DNA of 64,000 nucleotides. It comes from Asaia astilbis JCM 15831 (GTDB taxonomy: Bacteria; Pseudomonadota; Alphaproteobacteria; Acetobacterales; Acetobacteraceae). A program made the translations under genes and the position numbers. The notes below the pieces were generated by a model that saw only the letters and a list, made by a program, of their open reading frames with translations, had not been told where the DNA came from and did no database searches. Shown one piece after another: positions 39,312 to 50,456 of the stretch (positions within the stretch are counted from its first letter, which is position 1; every line of letters begins with the position of its first letter). Where the stretch lies: assembly GCF_000613845.1 (NCBI RefSeq), contig NZ_BAJT01000005.1, positions 115,638-179,637 on the forward strand, read 5' to 3'.

Positions 39312-40466
39312 ATGCATATAGCTTCTCGTTTTACTCTTGGTTTCAGTCTCCTCCTGCTCGCCTCCTGCGCTGAGCCACAGCCGGAGAGCCAGCTTGCGCT
39401 GACCCCGGTTTCCTATGCGATGCTCGATGGTTGGTCGGCCGAAGCACCAGAAACCCTGTTGCCTCAGCTCCGTAGTGAATGTCACCGTCTGATGCGCCTG
39501 CCACCTGAGACCCATCTCGGAGGAGAGGCAGGCTCGATCCCCAACGGATCGTCTGCGGGAGACTGGCAGGGTGCCTGCACCGCCTTGCAGAGCGTTGGCG
39601 GGACATCCGAGGCAGCGAGAACCTATTTCGAGCAATGGTTTGCTCCTTATCTGGTCTCGGATCAGGCGCGCTTTACGGGGTACTACGAACCGCAGCTTTA
39701 CGCATCGTCGGTGAAGCAGGGCGCCTTTCAGACGCCTCTCTACGCCCAGCCTGCCGACCTCGTGCGGACGAAGGATACGGCGGGCGAGACGGTGACCGGT
39801 CGTTGGGAGGGCGGCAAGTTTGTTCCCTACTACACGCGGGCCGAAATCAACCATGGGGCGCTCGCTGGACGTGGGCTTGAACTTGCCTGGCTGCGTTCAC
39901 CGGAGGATCTCTTTTTTCTGCAGATTCAAGGCTCCGGCCGCCTTGTCATGACCGACGGGTCAGTGCGTCGCGTCGGGTTCGCTGCAAAGAACGGCAGTCC
40001 CTATGTTCCGATCGGTCGGGTTCTGGTCGAGCGCCATGAGATGGCAGCGTCGGATATCTCGTTGCGCAGCCTGCGTGACTGGCTCGCGGCGCATCCTGAT
40101 AAGGCTCAGGAGGTGATGGAGCAAAACCCGGACTACGTCTTCTTCAAAAGCGTCGATACGATTCCGCTGAACAGAGGCGCCCCCGGTGCGATGGGAGTAC
40201 CGCTTACGCCGGGTCGTTCGGTCGCGATCGATCGTGCATTGTTGCCTTTGGGCGTTCCGGTGTGGATCGATACCCGCATTCCGCTCGCGCAGGGTGGGGA
40301 GGGGCATTGGACCCATCTTACCTTCGGACAGGACGTCGGGAGTGATATCAAGGGGGCCGGGCGTGCAGATCTGTTTACCGGTTGGGGCGAGGAGGCTGAA
40401 AGCGTGGCAGGAAAGCTTCGTAGCCAGGGGCGCATGATCGTTCTGCTGCCCCATCCGCCGGCCTGA
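39312..40466 (+). CDS. mltA: Membrane-bound lytic murein transglycosylase A
   Basis: About 384 residues from ATG 39312. A lipoprotein signal ends in LLLASC (Cys19), so it is an outer-membrane lipoprotein. MltA cleaves peptidoglycan to 1,6-anhydro products. FTGYYEPQLYAS, FFLQIQGSGRLVMTDG, YVFFKSV and the C-terminal 3D domain (AIDRALLPLGVPVWIDT, FGQDVGSDIKGAGRADLFTGWG) are clear. The stop overlaps the ATG of the DNA methyltransferase by one base. Confidence 0.94.
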   Translation: MHIASRFTLGFSLLLLASCAEPQPESQLALTPVSYAMLDGWSAEAPETLLPQLRSECHRLMRLPPETHLGGEAGSIPNGSSAGDWQGACTALQSVGGTSEAARTYFEQWFAPYLVSDQARFTGYYEPQLYASSVKQGAFQTPLYAQPADLVRTKDTAGETVTGRWEGGKFVPYYTRAEINHGALAGRGLELAWLRSPEDLFFLQIQGSGRLVMTDGSVRRVGFAAKNGSPYVPIGRVLVERHEMAASDISLRSLRDWLAAHPDKAQEVMEQNPDYVFFKSVDTIPLNRGAPGAMGVPLTPGRSVAIDRALLPLGVPVWIDTRIPLAQGGEGHWTHLTFGQDVGSDIKGAGRADLFTGWGEEAESVAGKLRSQGRMIVLLPHPPA

Positions 40467-41325
40467 TGAGTCAGGAGAAAGTCAGGGCGCGACGAGAAGC
40501 GATTGGCCGTCATGCCTGATCAGGGGCGACGCCATGAATGTGATGCGTCGTATGGAGGCGGGGTCGGTTGACCTCGTCGTGACGTCACCCCCGTATAATA
40601 TCGGCATCGCTACCGCACCTATAAGGACAGTCTTGCCGAGCAGGATTATATCGGATGGATGCAGACCGTCTGCGCCCAGATTGCGCGCCTTCTGAAGCCA
40701 GACGGGTCCTTCTTTCTCAACATCGCCGGGTCGTCGTCACAACCCTGGCTTCCTTTTGAGCTGATCACGCGTCTGCGCGATCTTTTCGTTTTGCAGAACC
40801 ATATCGTGTGGATCAAATCTGTCGCGATCGACGAGAAGACGTATGGGCATTTCAAACCGGTCAATTCCCCTCGTTTCATCAATCATAATCACGAACACGT
40901 CTTTCATCTGACCCATAGAGGAGATGTCAGGCTCGAGCGTCTTGCGGCTGGTGTACCGTTTACGGACAAGACCAATATCGCGCGCCGCAGCCATTCCATT
41001 GACCGGCGGTGTCGGGGAAATACGTGGTTCATCCCGTATGAGACGGTTCGCCATCGCAGGGAAAAATTCCTGCACCCGGGGACGTTTCCGGTTGCATTGC
41101 CCTCAGCTTGTCTGACGCTGCACGGCTATAATGACGATACGGTGTTGCTCGATCCGTTCATGGGCACCGGAACCAGTCTCGTCGCTGCACAGGAGCTGGG
41201 CGTGCGGGGGCGTGGGTATCGATATCGATACGCGCTATGTCGCGGTCGCACGGCGTCGGCTTCGGCTCGCGCTGGACGGCGAAATCATGGGCACCGAGGA
41301 AGCCATCCGCTCTTACGGACAGTGA
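40466..41325 (+). CDS. Orphan beta-class site-specific DNA methyltransferase, frame broken
   Basis: Motif IV (VVTSPPYNIGI) precedes motif I (LDPFMGTGTSLVAAQELG), the beta-class order; SPPY favours N4-cytosine methylation but does not prove it. Three breaks are seen: about 40500-40520 after the MSQEKVRARREAIG start, near 40612 (GGCATCGC / TACCGCACC), and in the G run near 41208 where one extra base is present. Net correction gives about 286 residues. The central segment (FFLNIAGSS, HIVWIKSV, HNHEHVFHLT) is typical. No endonuclease gene is adjacent. It starts on the mltA stop, so it belongs to that transcript. Confidence 0.85.
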
Positions 41326-41450
41326 GCGGGAGACGGGGGAATGCCCTTCGACGCAGGCGTATAAACGCAGGATCGGAACGATCACTTTGACTTATCGTTA
41401 GAGGATCGTCATGTTCCGGGCGCTCAGGTCCATAAAACGGAGATAAGTCG

Positions 41451-42925
41451 TTGTCGGTCACCGCCACGAGAAAGAATCTTGTCAAGAAATCACTCGCCGG
41501 ATTGGCCGCCATCGGTGTCGTCGCCTATGGCAGCACGATTGCGTATCTGACCCATTTTGATCATCAGGGTGCGCCCAGACTGCCAACAAGCAGTGCCACC
41601 TGGCATGATCCCAAGGCGCTCGCGGCGTTCAACGCTTTCCGCGAAACTCGTTGTGACTATTGCCACACGAAGACAGCCGATCTGCCTTCTACTTCAAGCT
41701 GCCCTTCGCCAATCAGATCATGAAGCGGGATCTGGTCGCTGGCCAGCGTCATTTCCGTATCGATCCGATCCTGGCAGCGTTCAAGGCCGGCACGCCCCCC
41801 TCTGTTGAGCAGCTTTCACGTATCGAGGAAGTCATCCTCCAGAACAGAATGCCGCCTGCGGCCTATCTGTTGATGCATCCGCACGCGTACATGACTGAAA
41901 AAACGCGAAGCGACGTTCTTGCGTGGATTGCGGACCAGCGCCGTCGCTACTACGCGACGCCGGGCGTTGCCCCGCAATTTGCCGGGGAGGTCATTCAGCC
42001 AATCCCGGAAAGCATTCCGGTAGATTGGGCCAAGGCGGCGCTGGGGCGGAAGCTCTTTTTCGATCATCGCCTTTCGGGTGACGGCAAGCTGAATTGCGCA
42101 AGCTGCCATGGTCTCGACAAGGGCGGCGTCGATAATCTGGTCACGGCAAAGGGGATCAATGGGCAAACAGGTCCGATCAACGTCCCGACCGTCTATAATG
42201 CAGTCTTCAGCATCGCACAGTTCTGGAATGGCCGTGCAGCCGATCTCGCTGCTCAGGCAGCCGGGCCGGTGACCAATCCGGTCGAGATGGGCGCGCATGA
42301 CTGGGAGGGCGTCGCTGCGACGATCGCTGCAGTGCCGGAATACGATGCGGCATTCTCGAGCCTCTACGGCGCGCAATCGGTCAACCAGAAGACGGTGACC
42401 AATGCGATTGCCGAATATGAAAAGACCCTGATCACCCCTGACAGTCCGTTCGATCTTTATCTCAAGGGCGATAACAGCGCGATCACAGCGCAGGAGAAGC
42501 GGGGCTACGCACGCTTCAAAGAAATTGGCTGCGCAGGATGCCATAGCGGCGTTGCAGTTGGCGGGGACGCCTACGAGGTAATGGGCCTCGAAGGCCCTTA
42601 TTTCACCGATCGCAAGGCGCTCTTGACAGCTGTCGATTCCGGACGTGAAGGATTCACGCATGCTATTGAAGATCATCAGAAATTCAAGGTGCCGAATCTC
42701 CGCAATATCGCGCTGACGGCTCCCTATTTCCATGATGGCAGTGCCGCTACGCTTGATGAGGCGGTGCGCAAGATGGCGCTTTATCAGACGCCTTATCCCT
42801 CTCTGTCGCAGCGTGATGTCGATGACATTGTCGCTTTCCTGAAGACGCTGACCGGGAAATATCAGGGCGTCCCGCTCCAGCAGGTGGTGGCAGAGCCGCC
42901 GTTGAAGGCTCCGGAAGCACAGTGA
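41451..42925 (+). CDS. Tri-haem cytochrome c peroxidase family protein, frame broken
   Basis: TTG start with GGAGAT about eight bases upstream. A membrane anchor (LAGLAAIGVVAYGSTIAYL) is followed by three haem sites: CDYCH at about residue 68, CASCH, and CAGCH. The body is a MauG/CcpA-type peroxidase (WAKAALGRKLFFDHRLSGDGKLNCASCHG, FWNGRAADL, NLRNIALTAPYFHDGS). The extra N-terminal haem resembles quinol peroxidases of the YhjA type, which reduce periplasmic hydrogen peroxide with quinol electrons (family knowledge). One lost base near 41690 separates the first haem from the rest; corrected length is 491 residues. Confidence 0.9.
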
Positions 42926-42969
42926 CATCGAGCCTCGTTTCCGGCTCGATGTCCTGAAAAGGGAAAGCA

Positions 42970-43589
42970 GTGGTCCGACGCAAGCTGAATGCGGATGAGG
43001 AGAGCCTTTGGCAGGCTTTCGCCCGGAACATCCTTCCTCTGCGAAGCCGGTCAGCCTCTGCACCACGCGCTCGCAAGACGAGCGCAGGGGCGTCGCTAGA
43101 GGTCACGCTTTCCGCCGACCAGGCGGCTCAGAGTGTCTCGAAGCCTCAAAAGGCGGGAGGCCAGCCTGTCATGGCGTCAGTGCGAGTCAGAGAGGTCTTC
43201 AAGGTCAAGGTGGAGGCGACCAAATCGGTCAGGATTCAGAACCGACTCGAGATTGATGGACGCCAGCCCGGGCTGGACACCACCTCATGGAACGCCCTTG
43301 CGAGCGGCAAGATGAAGCCGCAGAAGCGGCTCGACCTGCATGGTCACTTCGCGCAGGACGCATTCTACAAGCTGCACCATTTTCTGCACATGGCGAGCAG
43401 TCAGGGGATCCGATGTGTCGAGGTCATCACCGGCTGGGTAGCGGTCAGGAAGGAGGGGTGATCCGTCAGGAGCTCCCCCACTGGCTTGATCGTGGCGATC
43501 TCAGGCCGCTCATTCTCGCCGTCGTGCATACGCATAAGAAGAACAAGGGCGCAGTTCGCATCCTGCTGCGCGCCCGCAACCGGGTCTGA
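42970..43589 (+). CDS. Smr-domain protein, frame broken
   Basis: About 206 residues. The Smr (MutS2 C-terminal-like) domain has RLDLHGHFAQDAFYKLHHFL and RCVEVITG. Phase is lost near 43433, and the second frame gives LGSGQEGGVIRQELPHWL, then HTHKKNKGAVRILLRARNRV. Smr domains bind or nick nucleic acid. The N-terminal 110 residues are polar and variable. In related genomes this gene usually follows mltA closely; here two genes lie between. Confidence 0.88.
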
Positions 43590-43595
43590 CCCGGT
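43579..43595. terminator. Short hairpin over the smr stop codon
   Basis: ACCGGGT (43579-43585) pairs with ACCCGGT (43589-43595) around a three-base loop, between the convergent smr and Bug-type genes. It has no T run, so it is only a weak terminator candidate. Confidence 0.35.
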
Positions 43596-43621
43596 CGGTA
43601 TGTCCTCGCAGGGCCGTCCGA

Positions 43622-44749
43622 TCAGGTCGGACGTGTTTCCTGACCCAGACGCCATCTCGGCTGATTGTTGTTGATCCATCGGCGCAGGGCAAGCAAGGCA
43701 GTCAGCTCAGGCTCCAGCTGGTTCAGAAGGGGGGCTGCATCAGCGCCTGTCGTGACAATGAGGCGCTGTGTTTCGTTCCAGCTCACGAGCTCAGGAGTTG
43801 CCGCCGCCTGCTGCGCAGCATGGCGCCATCTGGCAATGGCCAGAGGAGGGGTCAGCATAGGAAGGGCAAGCACCAGAGCAGTGGCCGAGGCATTGGCGAC
43901 TGTCTGCCAGGCCTGAAACAGGGCGCCACCCGGAGCGTGACCACGAGCCATCATATAGGTGGCTTCAAAATCGGGAACACCGGGGATCACAGGGCCGGAA
44001 TAGAAGATCGGTTTGATCCCCTGAGGCGCAGAGGCGATGTCGGCCGAGAGGTCATCGCCCGGGCCGGGTGTAAGCTGCACCGCATCGACCTGGCCGGATT
44101 TCAGCGCATCGAGCGCGGCCGATTTCGATGCATAGCCGGGCACTGGCAATGGATGGAGGCCAAGCAGCGACAGACCGAGCAGGCTTGTCAGTTCGACACC
44201 CGTCGGGTGCGAAACAGCAAGTCTTACCGGGCGGTCATGGAAAAGGCCACTTAGCCGTGAGCGGATCGTACGATGCAGTTCGGCGCGCGCCAGAGTGACG
44301 ACCGGACGACGGGCGAGCATGAGGGCAGCCCAGCGTGAAAAGTCGAAATGAACCCGACCATCGCCGGAGAGCGACGCAATCAGCGCAGCCCCCGGGGCCA
44401 GAATGGCGGTTCCCCCGTCGGCTTCGGGGCTCACTGTATCGAACAGATTGGCCGCAGTGACACCATCGCGCCCCAGATCGTAATGGGTCTTCACCGGAAC
44501 CGGAAGGGCGAGCCCTTTCGCAAGGGCAGCGGAGAGAAGAGGCGCAGCCTGCCCAGGCAGGGAGTCCGGCCCGCCTCCCACGATCAAGCGGGGAGAGCCC
44601 ATCGGAGAGGATGTATCTTCCGCCCGGTCATCGGCCTCAAGGGCGAAGGCAGGGCAGATTGCGGCCAGATTCGATGCGGCGAGGGTGGAGAGAAGGAGGC
44701 GACGAGACAGCGGGCGCCCGGTCGCGAGGGTTGATTTCCTGGTGTTCAC
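43622..44749 (-). CDS. Bug/TctC-like solute-binding protein
   Basis: 375 residues from a GTG start with GAGGGAAAG upstream. The signal sequence has twin arginines (LSRRLLLSTLAASNLAA), perhaps a Tat substrate. The mature part matches the extracytoplasmic-binding pattern of tripartite tricarboxylate transporter proteins: PRLIVGGGPDSLPGQAA, a Gly/Ala-rich middle, ALDALKSGQVDAVQL, then a C-terminal helical tail. No membrane partners (TctA/TctB) are nearby, so it may be an orphan sensor-type binder. The family call is moderate because the sequence is divergent. Confidence 0.65.
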   Translation of the reverse strand: MNTRKSTLATGRPLSRRLLLSTLAASNLAAICPAFALEADDRAEDTSSPMGSPRLIVGGGPDSLPGQAAPLLSAALAKGLALPVPVKTHYDLGRDGVTAANLFDTVSPEADGGTAILAPGAALIASLSGDGRVHFDFSRWAALMLARRPVVTLARAELHRTIRSRLSGLFHDRPVRLAVSHPTGVELTSLLGLSLLGLHPLPVPGYASKSAALDALKSGQVDAVQLTPGPGDDLSADIASAPQGIKPIFYSGPVIPGVPDFEATYMMARGHAPGGALFQAWQTVANASATALVLALPMLTPPLAIARWRHAAQQAAATPELVSWNETQRLIVTTGADAAPLLNQLEPELTALLALRRWINNNQPRWRLGQETRPT

Positions 44750-44825
44750 GTCTTTCCCTCTACCGTCAGATCGCCTGACATGCGCGGATTAGCCAGATGA
44801 ATACGGCTAAATAGTGACCTCTTTA

Positions 44826-45767
44826 TTAAGGCCACTTTACCTCCGGAGGCATGCTCATAAGGATGGCTTCGGTGTTGCCACCGGTCTTGAGGCCGAAGAC
44901 GGTTCCGCGGTCGTGGAGCAGGTTGAACTCGACATAACGCCCACGACGGATCAGTTGCGCTTCGCGCTCGGCGTCCGTCCAGGGCTGCATCATGCGGGCA
45001 CGCACTGCTCTGGGGTAAGAGTCGGAGAAGGCAACACCGACATCTTTGGTAAAGGCGAAATCCTTTTCGACATCACCACTGCTGTGATGGTCGTAGAAAA
45101 TGCCGCCAAGGCCGCGAGGCTCCTGGCGGTGGGGCAAGTAGAAATACTCGTCACACCATGCCTTGAAGCGTTCGTAATAGCTCGGGTCGTGACGGTCGCA
45201 GGCGTCACGAAACGTCTCGTGGAAGGCTGCAGCGTCAGCCTTCGCCTCGTCGCTCTTGGGGAACATCGGGGTGATGTCGCCACCGCCACCGAACCAACCA
45301 TTGCTGGTGATGATCATGCGCGTATTGAAATGCGCGGCGCTGACATGCGGATTGCAGGGATGGGCGACGAGCGAGATACCGGTTGCAAAAAAACGCGGAT
45401 CCACATCCGCGCCCGGCATTTTCTTGCGAAACTCCGGCGAGAACTCTCCCCAGACGGTCGAGACATTGACGCCGACCTTCTCGAACACGCGCCCGCGCAT
45501 GACGGACATCACACCGCTGCCATGCAGGCTCGTATTGGGGTCGTCCTTCTTGTCCCATGCGGTACGCGTAAAGCGGCCTGCCGAGTGCCGCTCACCGAGC
45601 ACTGGTGAGTTCTGGGCAACAGCTTCGTCTTCGATCGCTTCATAGGAGGCGCAAATTCTGTCACGAAGGGTTTCGAACCAGCGTCGCGCTTCTCCCTTGA
45701 GGGAATCATGGGGAATATGGTCACGAATGAGGGTGCCAAAGGCTCTCGGATCCAACGTCTCGCTCAT
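44826..45767 (-). CDS. hemF: Oxygen-dependent coproporphyrinogen III oxidase
   Basis: About 313 residues from ATG 45767 (GGAGC ribosome site). HemF decarboxylates coproporphyrinogen III to protoporphyrinogen IX using oxygen. Motifs [30 protein letters not shown]-like [30 protein letters not shown] and [20 protein letters not shown] are canonical. It is not linked to hemC/hemD but indicates aerobic haem synthesis. Confidence 0.96.
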   Translation of the reverse strand: MSETLDPRAFGTLIRDHIPHDSLKGEARRWFETLRDRICASYEAIEDEAVAQNSPVLGERHSAGRFTRTAWDKKDDPNTSLHGSGVMSVMRGRVFEKVGVNVSTVWGEFSPEFRKKMPGADVDPRFFATGISLVAHPCNPHVSAAHFNTRMIITSNGWFGGGGDITPMFPKSDEAKADAAAFHETFRDACDRHDPSYYERFKAWCDEYFYLPHRQEPRGLGGIFYDHHSSGDVEKDFAFTKDVGVAFSDSYPRAVRARMMQPWTDAEREAQLIRRGRYVEFNLLHDRGTVFGLKTGGNTEAILMSMPPEVKWP

Positions 45768-45944
45768 TGCAAGCTCCGCGTTCTGTTTCCACCGGTCTTC
45801 CGCCGGCCTGAAGCTCAAAGCCTATAGCAAACTGCCCGCCTTGAGACCATGACACGCCACATGAAAATTAGGCACAGGTTGCGATCCGCGCCAAACTGGT
45901 GTTCCTGAGCAGTCTTGAGAGAATTGACGAAAAGGCAGTACGAC

Positions 45945-46831
45945 ATGACTGAAAATGTGACGATCGAGCCGGTGATCGGCCTCATTGGCGGTTCAGGCCT
46001 GTACGATATCGACGGCTTAGAAGAAAAAGAATGGCGTCGGGTAGAAACCCCCTGGGTGAACCGTCAGACGAGTTGCTGTTCGGCCGTCTGAACGGTGTGC
46101 GCTGTGTGTTCCTGCCTCGCCATGGACGGGGTCATCCCATTCCGCCTTCAGAACTGAACTTTCGCGCGAATATCGATGCACTCAAGCGCTCCGGCGTGAC
46201 CGATATCGTGTCGCTCTCCGCTGTAGGGTCTCTGCGTGAAGACCTGCCCCCGGGACAGTTCCTGCTGGTCGATCAGTTTATTGATCGGTCCTTCGCGCGT
46301 GAAAAGACCTTCTTCGAGCGTGGCTGTGTGGCTCATGTCGGCATGGCCGACCCGGTCTCGGCACGCATGGGCGATGTCATCGCCGAGCAGGCCGAAAAGA
46401 TAGGCGTCGGCATGGTCCGCGGCGGGACTTATCTCGTGATGGAAGGGCCCCAGTTCTCCACGCGTGCGGAGAGCGAGCTTTATCGTCAGTGGGGATGCTC
46501 GGTGATTGGTATGACGAACATGCCTGAAGCCAAACTCGCTCGCGAGGCCGAGATGTGCTATGCCAGCATCGCTATGGTGACCGATTATGATTGCTGGCAT
46601 GACAGCCATGATTCCGTCACGGTCGATGCCGTTATCGCGGTCATGACAGAAAATGCCGCCAAGGCACGCGCGCTGGTCAAGGCGATCATTCCTGAGTTGG
46701 GCAAGAGCCGCGGCCTGTGCCCCTCGGGTGCTGAGCGGGCTCTGGACCATGCAATCATCACCGCCCCCGCCTCCCGGGATCCGAAGCTGCTGGCCAAACT
46801 CGATGCCGTGGCTGGTCGCGTTCTGCGTTAA
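45945..46831 (+). CDS. mtnP: S-methyl-5'-thioadenosine phosphorylase, frame broken near the N-terminus
   Basis: Splits methylthioadenosine to adenine and methylthioribose 1-phosphate in methionine salvage. ATG 45945 has AAAGG upstream and reads PVIGLIGGSGLYDIDGLEE to VETPW. One G is apparently missing in the run near 46053. The second frame continues GEPSDELLFGRL, FLPRHGRGHPIPPSELNFRANI, GTYLVMEGPQFSTRAES and IGMTNMPEAKLAREAEMCYA. Corrected length is 295 residues. Confidence 0.93.
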
Positions 46832-46840
46832 CTGAAAAGA

Positions 46841-46879
46841 CCCTTGAGCAGGCAGGCTTCTGTTCTGCCTGCTCAAGGG
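46841..46879 (-). terminator. Strong hairpin between convergent mtnP and DUF2934 genes
   Basis: CCCTTGAGCAGGCAG (46841-46855) pairs perfectly with 46865-46879 around a nine-base loop, a 15-bp stem. On the minus strand it is followed by TCTTTTCAG, partly T-rich, so it should end the DUF2934 transcript and probably also mtnP from the other side. Confidence 0.75.
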
Positions 46880-46922
46880 GTCACGGATTTAAAGAACCCG
46901 CTTGCGTCTTACATCTGTCCGT

Positions 46923-47252
46923 TCAGGACTTGGTGTTATCTGCATCGGGGAAGTGATCGCGCTCGCCCTGATCGGTATGCTTGTCGGGGAACTCCCCTAA
47001 ATTCTTCTGAATTTCGGCATTTTCGACCGGCGCATTCGCAAACTGAGCATCGGGCAGCGACGTCACCGGAATTTCGCCTGCATCGGGGTGTTCTTCCATA
47101 CCGACCAGATCGGCGGCTCTCTCGCGATAGGCTTCCGGGCCGCCGTCGGGCTTGCCTTCTGCCTGCCAGAGTTCCTGGGCTTTGGCTTTGATCCGGGCAG
47201 TACGTTCTGGTGTCTCGATCAGCGGGTTGGTAGGTGTCTGGTCTGCTGGCAT
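46923..47252 (-). CDS. DUF2934-type small protein
   Basis: 109 residues from ATG 47252. RIKAKAQELWQAEGKPDGGPEAYRERAADLV is the DUF2934 pattern; function unknown. The rest is acidic and Pro-rich (EEHPDAGEIPV to DHFPDADNTKS). A longer open frame reaches 47495 but overlaps the hydrolase gene. It follows the dienelactone hydrolase by 19 bases. Confidence 0.75.
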   Translation of the reverse strand: MPADQTPTNPLIETPERTARIKAKAQELWQAEGKPDGGPEAYRERAADLVGMEEHPDAGEIPVTSLPDAQFANAPVENAEIQKNLGEFPDKHTDQGERDHFPDADNTKS

Positions 47253-47271
47253 GGGTATCAGGTTCCGATTT

Positions 47272-47946
47272 TCAGAGATGAGCGTTGAAGAAGGCGACAC
47301 TGCGTGAATGAGCAAGGTCGCGGGCCGTTCTGTTGAAGCTGGGGCGATCTGTGCAGCCAAAGCCATGTCCTGCCTCGTCATAGACGAAGATTTCGACCTC
47401 AGGTCTGTTGTCGCGGATGGTGTTGATCTCTGTGTGAGGAATATGATCATCCTCGCCACCGAAATGCAGCTGCACGGGGCAATGGGGTTTCTCATGGCTC
47501 ACGGCAGCGATCCCGCCGCCGTACCATGCCGCGGCAGCAGCAAACTCGCGGGTTCTCGTCGCAGCTTCCCAGGCAACAAGCCCGCCCCAGCAGAAACCGA
47601 TGATCCCGACGTTTGTGTGACCATGCTTGACCAAAGCCTGTGCAGCCGCACTGACATCGGTCAGAACGGCGTCGATGCCAATTTTGGCGCGCAAATCGAG
47701 CCCTTCGGCGATGCCTTCTGCGTTATAAGGCAAAATGGCATCGCGTTTGGCGCGGTCGAACAGGGCAGGGGCGATGACATGGTAACCATGATGGGTCGCC
47801 AGTTCGTCACAGACGGCACGGATGTGATCTGTCAGGCCGAACACTTCCTGAATGACGACGATGGCGCGTTCGGCGCTTGCGTCGCCAGCTTCATAGGCTG
47901 AGAAGTGATGGGTATCCGAGGCAGTCAGGGATATAAGATGTCCCAT
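47272..47946 (-). CDS. Dienelactone hydrolase family protein
   Basis: 224 residues from ATG 47946 with a perfect AAGGAGG ribosome site. Alpha/beta hydrolase with catalytic Cys119 in GIIGFCWGG, Asp in HFGGEDDHIP and His in YDEAGHGFGC. Early residues IVVIQEVFGL match the family. It may act on lactones or esters; the natural substrate is unknown. Confidence 0.92.
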   Translation of the reverse strand: MGHLISLTASDTHHFSAYEAGDASAERAIVVIQEVFGLTDHIRAVCDELATHHGYHVIAPALFDRAKRDAILPYNAEGIAEGLDLRAKIGIDAVLTDVSAAAQALVKHGHTNVGIIGFCWGGLVAWEAATRTREFAAAAAWYGGGIAAVSHEKPHCPVQLHFGGEDDHIPHTEINTIRDNRPEVEIFVYDEAGHGFGCTDRPSFNRTARDLAHSRSVAFFNAHL

Positions 47947-47998
47947 GGAATGATCCTCCTTAGAGTCTAGGCACAGTATCCGGGGACCAACGATCGGC

Positions 47999-48256
47999 AT
48001 GGCAGAAATCGTCAATCTACGTCGTGTGCGCAAACGTCTGGCGCGTGAGAAGGATGCCCAGAGCGCTGCGGAAAACCGGGTGCTGCATGGCCGTACCAAA
48101 GGGGAACGTCTGCGCATGGACTTCGAGGCCACGAGACAGACACGGGATCTTGATAATGCCCGTATGAAGCCAGACCTCAACAAGGAGAGCCGCGATGACG
48201 GACCCCTTGATGACGCAACCATGAAAAGTGAGCCGGGTATCGGCGACGACCCTTGA
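47999..48256 (+). CDS. DUF4169 family small protein
   Basis: 85 residues, AEIVNLRRVRKRLAREKDAQSAAENRVLHGRTK, highly charged and helical, typical of DUF4169. Function unknown. It ends at the -35 region of the groESL promoter and diverges from the dienelactone hydrolase gene. Confidence 0.85.
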   Translation: MAEIVNLRRVRKRLAREKDAQSAAENRVLHGRTKGERLRMDFEATRQTRDLDNARMKPDLNKESRDDGPLDDATMKSEPGIGDDP

Positions 48257-48281
48257 CGACGGGCAGAGGCTCTCTTAACTC
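48253..48281 (+). promoter_or_regulatory. Probable sigma-70-like promoter of groES-groEL
   Basis: TTGACG at 48253-48258 and TAACTC at 48276-48281, 17 bases apart, directly ahead of the CIRCE element. The -35 box overlaps the end of the DUF4169 gene. The -10 box is a moderate match only. Confidence 0.5.
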
Positions 48282-48282
48282 T

Positions 48283-48309
48283 TTGGCACTCTCGCAATGG
48301 GAGTGCTAA
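48283..48309. promoter_or_regulatory. CIRCE operator (HrcA binding site) upstream of groES
   Basis: The inverted repeat TTGGCACTC, nine bases, GAGTGCTAA differs from the CIRCE consensus (TTAGCACTC-N9-GAGTGCTAA) at one position. It lies 86 bases before the groES start. HrcA binds this element to repress heat-shock chaperonin genes. Confidence 0.95.
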
Positions 48310-48394
48310 CGCGCTGCGGCTTAGCGGGCGCGCAAACCGGTGGCGTTGCTTTTGAGCAAGGACGCCGCCTTACAGATGAGTGGAGCAATCCATT

Positions 48395-48685
48395 ATGACA
48401 AATTTTCGCCCTTTGCATGACCGTGTCGTCGTCCGTCGCCTCGATGGCGAACAGAAGACGGCCGGTGGCATCATCATTCCCGACACCGCCAAGGAAAAGC
48501 CCATGGAAGGCGAGATCGTCTCCGTCGGCCCGGGCGCCCGGAATGAGCAGGGTCAGATCGTAGCACTGGACGTCAAGGCTGGCGACCGCGTGCTGTTCGG
48601 TAAATGGTCCGGCACCGAGGTGAAGATCAACGGCGAAGAGCTGCTGATCATGAAGGAAAGCGACATCATGGGTGTGATCGGCTGA
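48395..48685 (+). CDS. groS: Co-chaperonin GroES
   Basis: 96 residues from ATG 48395 (GGAG ribosome site). It caps the GroEL barrel. [32 protein letters not shown] contains the mobile loop; the end is [13 protein letters not shown]. It is the first gene of the groES-groEL operon under CIRCE control, with 51 bases to groEL. Confidence 0.98.
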   Translation: MTNFRPLHDRVVVRRLDGEQKTAGGIIIPDTAKEKPMEGEIVSVGPGARNEQGQIVALDVKAGDRVLFGKWSGTEVKINGEELLIMKESDIMGVIG

Positions 48686-48715
48686 TTTCAGCCTCCCCGT
48701 TTTTTCGCACACTGA

Positions 48716-50380
<1,665 letters not shown>

Positions 50381-50412
50381 TCCAACGCCTCACCCCCAAG
50401 GTGATAAAAGAG

Positions 50413-50444
50413 CCGTCCTGTCGAAAGACAGGGCGGTTTTTTTT
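50413..50444 (+). terminator. Rho-independent terminator of groES-groEL
   Basis: CCGTCCTGTC pairs with GACAGGGCGG (one G-T pair) around a GAAA tetraloop, followed by eight T at 50437-50444. Confidence 0.95.
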
Positions 50445-50456
50445 GATTTTATCTAG

